A stretch of 64,000 bases of DNA from JARBUG01 sp035628915. Its GTDB lineage: Bacteria > Bacillota > Sulfobacillia > Symbiobacteriales > Symbiobacteriaceae. Below, in pieces: positions 17,172-24,129 of this stretch; position 1 is the first letter of the stretch, and every line of letters begins with the position of its first letter. Where the stretch lies: the NCBI GenBank assembly GCA_035628915.1, contig DASPIW010000035.1, positions 20,659-84,658 on the forward strand. The letters run 5' to 3'. The notes under the pieces were generated by a model. The model was not told where the DNA came from. It saw nothing but the letters and a program-made list of their open reading frames with translations, and did not search any database. The translations under genes were made by a program, and so were the position numbers.

Positions 17172-18173
17172 GTGCAGCCAACCATTCGTGACGTCGCCCG
17201 GGCAGCAGAGACTTCAGTCTCCACCGTCTCCAGGGTACTGACGGGGCAGGGTCCGGTGGCGGAAGCAACCCGCCGGCGGGTGCTGGAAGCCATTGCGACA
17301 CTCGGATACCAGCCCAACGCACTCGCCCGGGGCCTCGTTCAGAAGCGCACGGGGGCCATTGGCGTCGTTCTGCCCGATGTCGCCAACCCGTTCTGTGCCG
17401 AAGTCTTGCGCGGCATGGGCGATGTGGCCGCCGCCCACCGCTTCCACCTGCTGCTCGTTAACGCCGACTTGAGCTTCGCCAAAGAGGCCGAAGGCATCGC
17501 AGTTCTGCGCGAAAAACAGGTCGACGGCATCATTTATACCAGCGGCATGGTCACCCCCGAACACCGGGAGATGTTCCTGCGCCTGCGCCGCCCAGTCGTC
17601 CTGGCCGCGACCGTTGATCCGGAAAACGAGTTCCCGGGCGTTCTGGTCGACAGCCGCCGCGGCGCCCAACTGGCCATGGAGCATCTGATCGATCTCGGGC
17701 ACCGCCGGATCGCGGTCATCAGCGGCCCGCGAACCGACACCGTAGCGGGCGCCCCGCGCTGGCAAGGTTACCAGGAAGCCGCGCTGACCAGGGGCATCCA
17801 CTTGGTGCCCCAGTGGGTGACCGAAGGTGATTACCGGCTGGAGTCGGGTTACTGGGCCATGGACCGGATTCTCAACCAGAAAGAGCTCCCTAGCGCCGTG
17901 GCTGCAGCCAGTGATATGATGGCGATCGGCGCCATGAATGCCATCTTGGATCGCGGGCTGCGGGTGCCTGAAGATATCTCCGTGGTGGGCTTTGATAACA
18001 TCTGGCTGGCCGGGGCGGTGCGCCCGGCACTGACCACGGTCGCTCAGCCCATGTACGACATAGGGGCACGGGCCGTGGCCATGCTGGCGCAGGCCGTTTC
18101 GGACCAGCGCAAGCCAAGCACGCACTGGATCCGCCCCCATTTGGTGATTCGCAGTTCGACCTGTCCAATGTAA
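17172..18173 (+). CDS. LacI-family transcriptional repressor
   Basis: A 333-residue LacI/PurR-type repressor. I chose the GTG at 17172, with GGAGGTGAAAGC just upstream, giving an N-terminus PTIRDVARAAETSVSTVSRVL that is the standard helix-turn-helix, followed by the hinge helix (NALARGLVQKRT). The C-terminal part is a periplasmic-binding-protein-like sugar-sensing domain. Last gene of the sugar operon; it most likely binds the three TGGTAACGTTCCCA-type operators at 12134-12277 and so represses its own synthesis. Confidence 0.93.
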   Translation: MQPTIRDVARAAETSVSTVSRVLTGQGPVAEATRRRVLEAIATLGYQPNALARGLVQKRTGAIGVVLPDVANPFCAEVLRGMGDVAAAHRFHLLLVNADLSFAKEAEGIAVLREKQVDGIIYTSGMVTPEHREMFLRLRRPVVLAATVDPENEFPGVLVDSRRGAQLAMEHLIDLGHRRIAVISGPRTDTVAGAPRWQGYQEAALTRGIHLVPQWVTEGDYRLESGYWAMDRILNQKELPSAVAAASDMMAIGAMNAILDRGLRVPEDISVVGFDNIWLAGAVRPALTTVAQPMYDIGARAVAMLAQAVSDQRKPSTHWIRPHLVIRSSTCPM

Positions 18174-18187
18174 ACACAGGCAGACAA

Positions 18188-18220
18188 AAACCAGCGAGCC
18201 CATTCAGGGTTCGCTGGTTT
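18188..18220. terminator. Terminator between the LacI and NYN genes
   Basis: AAACCAGCGAGCCC pairs with GGGTTCGCTGGTTT around ATTCA. T-rich sequence follows on the plus strand and AAAA flanks on the other side, so it can serve both convergent genes. Confidence 0.8.
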
Positions 18221-18235
18221 GCTTTGCCGTATGAA

Positions 18236-19837
18236 TTACGACACCAGTGCGTTGCGCCGTGCCACCACCGGATGCTGCCGGTTCAACGAGTACCCGTTTT
18301 CGCCTTCGGCGGTGGAGCTGTGGGCCAAGATCTGGTGATTGACCAGCAACTGCAGCCACTCTGCCGGATCCGGCTCCATCATGCCTACGAGTTCGCACAG
18401 GGCGTTGTCCAGGACTTCCCGCAGCACGACGTCGCGGTCGGCAAACAGCGTCATCAGACTGTCAAGGACGGTGTCCCGGAGCCGAAGTACGTCCAACACC
18501 ACGTTGTTGTCAGGCTGCAGGTAGGCGCCCGTGGTCGGACGGCTGCCAAACTGATTCGGCTGCTGCCGGATGATGATTACACCGGTCTCGTTGGCTACAC
18601 GAATGGCCCGCTCCATCTCCTTCTGCCCGTAGATGCCCAACTGCTGGCGCAGCAGGCCCATGGACATCCACTGATAGCCCGTGCGGGTGAGGTAATGGTC
18701 CATGTGGATGATCAGTCGGCGCAGCATGGGCGTATGGTCTTCGCCCGGAACGACCTGCTGTACCAGTGCGTGATCTTCCGACAGGAATAGCGCGGAGGTG
18801 GGGAAGTCGGGGTTTTTCGGGTTCTCTTTCCGCTCCAGGCGCAGGACGCCCTCGGCAATACACAGGTCGATCCAGGCGCGGCGGTCGGCTTCGCCCGCCG
18901 GTCCCTGCGGCATGGATGGGTCGCTCGCCAGTGCCTTGTCCAGGAGGCCGTATGCAACCCACGTGGCCCCGGGCATGGAACTGAGGATCTGCCGCATATG
19001 CAGAACGACCCGAGAGACCGACCGTAGGGAATGCGTGACCGTCGGGTTCTCCTTCTTCAGGAGCACAAATGTGGTTTCTGTCCCGGGGCGCTTCGGATTT
19101 GGCTGCTTCTTCGTCTCGAGGATGCCTTCCTCCAGGCACCGGACAATCAAAAGCCGCCGCTGCTCACTGTCCTCGCCAAACAGGTTGGAGGTGGACATTT
19201 CGTGCATGAGCGTGAGGAACGGAACCTGGACCCAGCCGCGCCCCAGCATGACGCTTTCGCTGCGCACGATGAGCGCCCGGGTCGGCGTGTCCTTGGAGGG
19301 CGGGCCGTCTGGCCGCTGGGGCGGGCGCTGGGCGGGGAAGTCGGCGGACCCGTTGGTGCCCGGTTCCACGCCATGGTCGGCCAGGAGCGTCTGGATGTTG
19401 ACCAGTTCGGCCACCCGGGCAGCCAGGCGGGTGCTGATCGACCCTTCCACGCCCCAGACCACCACCCGCTTTTTCTCCTGCTGAAGGATGCGGATGACGT
19501 GAACGAAGTCGCCGTCGCCGGTGACCAGGATGAACGTGTCCGCGTCACGACCGGGAATTCGGAGGAACTCCTGAATTTCGAGGCTCATGACGAGGTCGGC
19601 GTTGTCCTTGCGGCCGCCTTCGACGTATTCGGGCTTGATGTCGTGCCGGTCGAATACCGACATGGCCTCGGGGAAGATGTCCCACGGGGCGTAAGCCCGT
19701 GCATAGGTAACCTCGCCGAATCGATTGGCCTCGGCCTTGAAGATCTCGGCAAGTTGTTTATGGGTTGTGTTAATGTTCTGCCCGCGCAATGACTTGAAGA
19801 CGTTTTCATAGTCGATAAAAAGTGCACAGGTCGCCAC
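18236..19837 (-). CDS. NYN-domain (PIN-like) protein with long C-terminal region
   Basis: A 533-residue protein starting at a GTG with GGAGGTAATGATCG upstream. Residues 1-150 form a NYN/LabA-type PIN-like nuclease domain with the acidic set Asp9 (FIDYEN), Asp78/Asp81 (KDNADLVMSLE) and Asp108/Asp110 (TGDGDF), so the metal site looks complete. The remaining 350 residues contain at least two similar stretches, LMHEMSTSNLFGEDSEQRRLLIVRCLEEGIL and MRQILSSMPGATWVAYGLL, that look like repeated winged-helix units, perhaps LOTUS-like. NYN proteins cut or process RNA. Single gene; function unknown. Confidence 0.8.
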   Translation of the reverse strand: MATCALFIDYENVFKSLRGQNINTTHKQLAEIFKAEANRFGEVTYARAYAPWDIFPEAMSVFDRHDIKPEYVEGGRKDNADLVMSLEIQEFLRIPGRDADTFILVTGDGDFVHVIRILQQEKKRVVVWGVEGSISTRLAARVAELVNIQTLLADHGVEPGTNGSADFPAQRPPQRPDGPPSKDTPTRALIVRSESVMLGRGWVQVPFLTLMHEMSTSNLFGEDSEQRRLLIVRCLEEGILETKKQPNPKRPGTETTFVLLKKENPTVTHSLRSVSRVVLHMRQILSSMPGATWVAYGLLDKALASDPSMPQGPAGEADRRAWIDLCIAEGVLRLERKENPKNPDFPTSALFLSEDHALVQQVVPGEDHTPMLRRLIIHMDHYLTRTGYQWMSMGLLRQQLGIYGQKEMERAIRVANETGVIIIRQQPNQFGSRPTTGAYLQPDNNVVLDVLRLRDTVLDSLMTLFADRDVVLREVLDNALCELVGMMEPDPAEWLQLLVNHQILAHSSTAEGENGYSLNRQHPVVARRNALVS

Positions 19838-19876
19838 CGATCATTACCTCCATCTAAATTTACCCACGCTTGTTAC

Positions 19877-20128
19877 TCAGGTCTTTGATTTTCGTTTCGC
19901 TGTGCTGGCGGGACAGCGAAGAACCAACTTCCGCACTTCTGGTAGCCGTGCCAATGCGTATTCGGTGCTAGAGGCGCTTTTACCTGTTAGATAAGTCGCC
20001 AAAATGACATGGATTTCGCGCGATCGTCCACTGCGAAGCGCACAGTAACTAGTACGCTGAGAATCACTTCGGATGACTAAGGAGCTGTCTAAGTATCGGT
20101 TTATCAGACCGAAGGACCCCCAAACCAC
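19877..20128 (-). pseudogene. Possible remnant of a tyrosine recombinase C-terminus
   Basis: An 83-codon open stretch without ribosome-binding site. Its middle, ILATYLTGKSASSTEYALA followed by RLPEVRKLV, resembles the end of tyrosine recombinases, where LATYLGH is followed by a T-x-x-Y active-site segment and a PEL-type helix. The GH of the usual histidine motif reads TG here, so it would be inactive. The match is by eye and short; it may be chance. Confidence 0.3.
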
Positions 20129-20224
20129 CCGGTTGGACGGATTTGGTGCGCCTTGCGTGTCATCCGCCCTCTCCTTTCGTAGTCCCGAGAACCCACTTGT
20201 TGTTCGTGCATTGGCTCCTAGTCA

Positions 20225-20239
20225 CTAACTATAAGTTAG
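20225..20239. promoter_or_regulatory. Inverted repeat upstream of the DoxX gene
   Basis: CTAACT-ATA-AGTTAG, a perfect 6-bp inverted repeat with 3-bp centre in an AT-rich stretch 135 bp before the DoxX start. Its size fits a dimeric repressor site, but no regulator is encoded beside it. Confidence 0.35.
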
Positions 20240-20373
20240 ATAAATCACGGGATAGCGGCGGAAGTTTTCTGCCTGTTATGCTAAGACCAGATCACGTAAG
20301 AAATCTGTAAGGGTTAACGGAGCGATTCCTGATCGCATTCACGAAGGATTTACTTAAAGGGAGGGCCTTGTAC

Positions 20374-20910
20374 ATGGAATACCTGAAGGGTGCCAAGGGC
20401 AGCTGGATCTGGCTCGTCATCCGTCTGTATCTGGGTTATCAGTGGCTCCACGGCGGCTGGGGCAAGATCACCGGTGCCAAGCCTTTCGACGCTTCCGGAT
20501 TCATCAAGGGCGGTATCGCCAAGATCATTCCTCCGGCCAATGCCCCGGCGACGTTCAAGCCCATCACCGCCGAATGGTGGGGCAACTTCCTGCAGAACTT
20601 CGCTCTTCCGAACATCAAGCTGTTCAACATGATGGTTCCGTGGGGCGAACTGCTGGTCGGCCTCGCTCTAGTCCTGGGTTTTGCTACCCTCTTCGCCGCT
20701 ACCATGGGCGCCCTCATGAACTTCTCCTTCCTGATGTCCGGCTCCACCTCCAGCAACCCGTATCTGTTCGCCCTCTCGTTCATCATCGTGGCGTGGGGCG
20801 GCGCATATGCCGGCTACCTGGGCGTCGACTACTGGTTCCGCCCGTGGCTCCGCAGCAAGCTGACCTTCCTTTTCAGCGAAGCACCATCGGCCGCCAAAAA
20901 CGCGGCATAG
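20374..20910 (+). CDS. DoxX-family membrane protein
   Basis: A 178-residue protein with about four transmembrane helices. The ATG at 20374 follows GGGAGGGCCTTGTAC. The family core is visible in RLYLGYQWLHGGWGKITG, a stretch before the first long loop, and in MMVPWGELLVGLALVLGFATLFAA. DoxX relatives are found as thiosulfate:quinone oxidoreductase subunits and in oxidative-stress and thiol-metabolism membrane complexes. It is monocistronic, with its own terminator, so no partner is indicated. Confidence 0.85.
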   Translation: MEYLKGAKGSWIWLVIRLYLGYQWLHGGWGKITGAKPFDASGFIKGGIAKIIPPANAPATFKPITAEWWGNFLQNFALPNIKLFNMMVPWGELLVGLALVLGFATLFAATMGALMNFSFLMSGSTSSNPYLFALSFIIVAWGGAYAGYLGVDYWFRPWLRSKLTFLFSEAPSAAKNAA

Positions 20911-20935
20911 ACTTATCCAATTAAATGAAGATGCG

Positions 20936-20966
20936 AACGCCCTGACCTGCAGCCGGTCAGGGCGTT
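20936..20966 (+). terminator. Terminator of the DoxX gene
   Basis: AACGCCCTGACC pairs perfectly with GGTCAGGGCGTT around TGCAGCC. The same stem occurs at 22609-22637, and the homology continues downstream of both (see the repeat entries). Confidence 0.88.
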
Positions 20967-20994
20967 TGCGCGTCATGCATAAGTGGAAGCGGTC
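20936..20994. repeat. Direct repeat copy A (terminator plus decayed gene end)
   Basis: These 59 bases match 22610-22664 at roughly 80 percent by eye: the terminator arms, then ATGCAT, then GAAGCGGTC. In copy B the last part encodes the C-terminal DRFY and stop of the LigB-AMMECR1 gene on the minus strand; here the same strand reads DRFHL without the stop. Copy A thus looks like a decayed duplicate of that gene's 3' end. Confidence 0.65.
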
Positions 20995-21202
20995 GAGGCT
21001 GTCAAGACTACGCCGTTTCTTTTTGTCTGATATTGAATTCGCGCAATGACCGGGGTTGGTTTTGCGGATGAATTGACGAATTATGTCGACTAATTTATGT
21101 TGTGCAGACAGTATCGGTTATGGTATTTTTGTGTCGCGCAGATTTGTTGCTAGTGTCTATGCTAATTTGCGTTTGTTACATTCTGAATGAGGGGCAGTGA
21201 GT
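20995..21202. other. AT-rich upstream region of the secreted-protein cassette
   Basis: About 200 bases clearly richer in A+T than the surroundings. It contains a good promoter (21073-21101) and no gene. The 12-mer AGTGTCTATGCT occurs here and again at the start of the second cassette gene. Confidence 0.5.
21073..21101 (+). promoter_or_regulatory. Predicted promoter of the secreted-protein cassette
   Basis: TTGACG (21073-21078), 17 bases, TATGTT (21096-21101), in an AT-rich region 102 bp before the first cassette gene. Confidence 0.6.
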
Positions 21203-21799
21203 ATGAAACCACGAATCGCCTGGCTTCTGCTGGTTGCTGTAGGTACCCTTGCGATCGTTGCGTGGAGTGCTGCTCCAAAAGCCGTCCAAGAGAGCGAAAC
21301 ACCAGAGACAGAGAACATTTCGGAGACACCCAAGCCTTCGTGCCCCGAAAGTCCCACTACTGTAAGTCCGGATTTTTTCTGGCAGCGAGTAGCTGAGATC
21401 GAGAAGTTCCAGTTTGAGGGCTTCCGTAGAGTCCGACCGCCGCGGAGTCAGACTGCGACTGTACCGCCGGTTTGGACGGGTGAGAAGATCAGAGGCGAAT
21501 CCGATCAGTCTCCACTTTCGCAGGGCGCAATTCTTGGTTTTGCCTCTGACGACAACAGCACGCTCATTCTGGTCGACATCGCCTATGTAAGTAAGCTGAC
21601 TGGACGGGGCATTCTGCGCACTGCCTGGATGGATGAAGGAGTCGTTAAGGATTATGGCGCTTGTGAGGGATGCACCGGATCTCGCACAATTCAATTCTAC
21701 GAACCAGGAGTCGTCTATACGGTAACGTCATACCGGCTTGGGGTGGACAAGACCTTCTATCCGTTCACCGCAGCCCTTATGAAGTACCTTGTAGAATAA
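21203..21799 (+). CDS. Secreted or membrane-anchored protein of unknown family
   Basis: A 198-residue protein starting at the ATG at 21203 behind GAGGGGCAGTGAGT; a GTG two codons upstream is possible. The N-terminus has a basic start and a hydrophobic stretch (IAWLLLVAVGTLAIVAW) that is a signal peptide or membrane anchor, then an acidic linker rich in Glu, Thr and Pro. The folded part is about 140 residues, with a CEGC pair near residue 155. I recognise no family. GC content and codon use are lower than in neighbours. It is followed 21 bp later by another secreted protein, probably co-transcribed. Confidence 0.75.
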   Translation: MKPRIAWLLLVAVGTLAIVAWSAAPKAVQESETPETENISETPKPSCPESPTTVSPDFFWQRVAEIEKFQFEGFRRVRPPRSQTATVPPVWTGEKIRGESDQSPLSQGAILGFASDDNSTLILVDIAYVSKLTGRGILRTAWMDEGVVKDYGACEGCTGSRTIQFYEPGVVYTVTSYRLGVDKTFYPFTAALMKYLVE

Positions 21800-21820
21800 G
21801 CACCGCAGGGGGTAGTGTCT

Positions 21821-22555
21821 ATGCTTTCTCGCAGAACGGTTTCGGCTCTGGGTTTTGCACTGTGTCTGTTACTGGGTTTCGCCAACGGGGCGGCTGCAGG
21901 GACTGCCCCTAAGGCAGATCTCGGAGCGGGTCAGGAGATTGAGTTTGTCAAGGCTCATCCTGACATCTACAACAACCCTGACACATTCCGGGAGTATAGC
22001 AGGGAAAGGGTGCAACTCCTACTCGGCACCAAAGAAAAAGGTAACGACAGCGAAGTTGGCCCGATGGCCGGATCGTTCGACTATGTCATTACCGACGTCT
22101 ATAGCTTCATTCCCGTGAAAACCACTGACCTATATGCTTACCCCGTGTGGGAAAACACGGTAGTGGCAGACTGGGGTTCGGGCGACGCTGTTGGCACGTG
22201 GACCGCCATGTGGACGGAGACATCTGAGGCGGCATGGCAAGTCCAGGCGTCGGTAAAGGGTGAGTTCAGCGTCCCGTTCTTCACCAAGTTGGAGGCCACC
22301 ATCGGTGGCCAGTATGGACAGAAGACGACCACCACATGGAGCACCTCCACCCAGATTACCTTCAACATCCCTGAGGGCTCCTACCAAACACTATATGCGT
22401 ATCAGAAGGGTTACCAGTATCGGGTTGACTGCGACTGCCAGATCGAACACAGCGCTGGCACCTCGAGAGTTACGATTTCCGGCGCAGTTCTGGGCACCTC
22501 CCCGTATCCCTATCAAGCAATTACGTTCAAGAAGGGGCCGATTACCGATCTCTAG
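21821..22555 (+). CDS. Secreted protein, possibly aerolysin/ETX-MTX2-like
   Basis: A 244-residue protein. The ATG at 21821 follows AGGGGGTAGTGTCT. A signal peptide runs to about residue 26 (GFANGAAAG). The mature part is predicted mostly beta, with an alternating Ser/Thr-rich stretch, GQKTTTTWSTSTQITFNIPEG, that resembles the insertion hairpin and following strand of aerolysin or ETX/MTX2 pore-forming proteins, and a single DCDC motif near the C-terminus. The resemblance is by pattern only. Second gene of the low-GC cassette; a terminator follows 53 bp after the stop. Confidence 0.7.
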   Translation: MLSRRTVSALGFALCLLLGFANGAAAGTAPKADLGAGQEIEFVKAHPDIYNNPDTFREYSRERVQLLLGTKEKGNDSEVGPMAGSFDYVITDVYSFIPVKTTDLYAYPVWENTVVADWGSGDAVGTWTAMWTETSEAAWQVQASVKGEFSVPFFTKLEATIGGQYGQKTTTTWSTSTQITFNIPEGSYQTLYAYQKGYQYRVDCDCQIEHSAGTSRVTISGAVLGTSPYPYQAITFKKGPITDL

Positions 22556-22608
22556 AGGTCTTCCCTTGTTGATGTCACTGTCCTGACCGTCGCTCCCTCT
22601 CAGATGAC

Positions 22609-22637
22609 AAACGCCCTGACCGACTGTCAGGGCGTTT
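22609..22637. terminator. Terminator between the secreted-protein and LigB-AMMECR1 genes
   Basis: AAACGCCCTGAC pairs with GTCAGGGCGTTT around CGACT. It is convergent, so it can serve both flanking genes, and its stem repeats the DoxX terminator at 20936-20966. Confidence 0.88.
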
Positions 22638-22664
22638 GTCCGATATGCATCAATAGAAGCGGTC
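22610..22664. repeat. Direct repeat copy B (terminator plus gene end)
   Basis: Partner of copy A at 20936-20994. It includes the terminator and the last codons of the LigB-AMMECR1 gene. The two copies flank the low-GC cassette. Confidence 0.65.
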
Positions 22665-24083
22665 CACCCGGAATCGGAAGAGCTTTATGCCGGTCTCGTG
22701 GGGCGAGAGTCCGGCTTTCCGGGCCGCGATGCTTACCTGCTCCCCGACCGTGTCAACGCCGGGAAGGTCGGGCAGGAGCAGGCCCTTTTGCCGGCCTTTT
22801 TCCACGATGACGCCGTAACGTGTCGGGTCCAGATCATCCCGGGTACACGGCTCGGCGGGGTAGAGCACGTCGACGGAATAATCGATGTAGGGCAGCTCCG
22901 CTTCTGCCACCGGGTCAAACCGGGGATCACGCGTACCTGCCATGATGGCGTTGTGCACGACCTCCAGGGCGAGCGTGGGCTCGGTCGGTTCAGTCGTACC
23001 CATGCAGCCGCGCAGTTCGCCGTCCATTTTCAAAGAAACAAAGACACCAGCCTGCTCGGGTAGCCCTTCGGGCCATTGCCACGGCGCCGTTCCCTCGTGG
23101 GGCGCCCCTGCGGAAAAATCGAGCTCCAGGCCTGTCCTGACATAGTGCTCAAGGGCAGAGCGAGCCAGACTGACCAGCGGGTGCGCCTGGCTGCGGCGCC
23201 GCTCAACCCCCTCCTGGCGCCCCTGCTCCAGCGCTTGGTGCAGCCGACGGTTGGGGTCTGGTACGCCCGGGACCATCTGCACCACGGCGTATCCCACTCC
23301 AAAGGGGCCTTCATAGGAGAGCACCTGCGGTTTCACCTGCAAGCCGTCCAGCGTACCGGCCAGCATCATCAGGGGGCGGAGGCCGCATTCACCAGCCTTC
23401 TCGCACAGGTCATGATCCATGCGGAAAAGATGGCCCAGATCGCCCCGCCCCAGGGCCTCAACGACCTCCCGGTCGAACAGGTGCGCATCGCGGTTGTACC
23501 CTGCAGGAGCGTCCGCCGTAAGGCGATGTGAAAGGTCACCGCTGGCCAGCACGGCAATCCGCCGATCGGATCTGTCAATTGCCTCCTGCAGGGCTTCACC
23601 AAACGTATACAGTTGTATCGGCGACAGCATTCCCATGGCGACGGGCAGAATCTTTCCCCGCCAGCCCCCCTGCAACACAAAGAAAAGCGGCACCATGGTT
23701 CCATGGTCAAGCCGCTCAGCCTGCCACTCCCGCGCCCATTCCTGCGTCACGGGCGCAACGGGCAGGTCGTGCCGGCGGGCCGCGTCGATTACCAGGGCGC
23801 CCAGTTCCTGGTCGACGGTCATGTCAAAGGCCACCTGCCGCGCCCGGAAGGCGCCCAAATCCCCCTTGATCGAATCGAGCATATGCACGGCAACCGCATC
23901 ACGGAATACCGGGCCATGCGGCGAAATGATCACCAGCGTTTCGGGCGCAAGCCGGGCCAAGTCGGCTGCCACCTGTTCCATTGCGCTGTGCGTCGCCCGG
24001 ACCCGCACAGACTCGGCGCCGCCTACGGCCGGAACCAGGATGGGCGGATGTGGAACCAACGCCGTATAGACTAACTCCTGCAT
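22650..24083 (-). CDS. LigB-like dioxygenase domain fused to AMMECR1 domain
   Basis: A 477-residue fusion. I chose the ATG at 24083 with GCGAGGTGCTCTTCTC upstream; the open frame continues further but lacks support. Residues 1-270 resemble the LigB/MEMO fold of extradiol dioxygenases (LVPHPPILVPAVGG, IISPHGPVFRDA, LASGDLSHRL with metal-ligand histidines). Residues about 295-477 are an AMMECR1 domain (GVFVSLKMDGELRGCMGTTEP). The two domains occur as the A and B proteins of the AmmeMemoRadiSam system; no radical-SAM partner is present here. Activity unknown. Confidence 0.85.
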   Translation of the reverse strand: MQELVYTALVPHPPILVPAVGGAESVRVRATHSAMEQVAADLARLAPETLVIISPHGPVFRDAVAVHMLDSIKGDLGAFRARQVAFDMTVDQELGALVIDAARRHDLPVAPVTQEWAREWQAERLDHGTMVPLFFVLQGGWRGKILPVAMGMLSPIQLYTFGEALQEAIDRSDRRIAVLASGDLSHRLTADAPAGYNRDAHLFDREVVEALGRGDLGHLFRMDHDLCEKAGECGLRPLMMLAGTLDGLQVKPQVLSYEGPFGVGYAVVQMVPGVPDPNRRLHQALEQGRQEGVERRRSQAHPLVSLARSALEHYVRTGLELDFSAGAPHEGTAPWQWPEGLPEQAGVFVSLKMDGELRGCMGTTEPTEPTLALEVVHNAIMAGTRDPRFDPVAEAELPYIDYSVDVLYPAEPCTRDDLDPTRYGVIVEKGRQKGLLLPDLPGVDTVGEQVSIAARKAGLSPHETGIKLFRFRVDRFY

Positions 24084-24129
24084 GAGAAGAGCACCTCGCT
24101 CAGGTACTTCCCCGTTAGGATACCCTCCG

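Larger units (their letters stand above)
19838..20373. other. Mostly non-coding, with a possible recombinase remnant
   Basis: A 536-bp gap of lower GC between the NYN gene and the DoxX gene. It holds a possible decayed recombinase end (19877-20128), a TTCGCTGT/ACAGCGAA hairpin at 19896-19920 and a perfect CTAACT-ATA-AGTTAG inverted repeat at 20225-20239 that could be an operator for the DoxX gene. No clear sigma-A promoter stands out. Confidence 0.5.
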
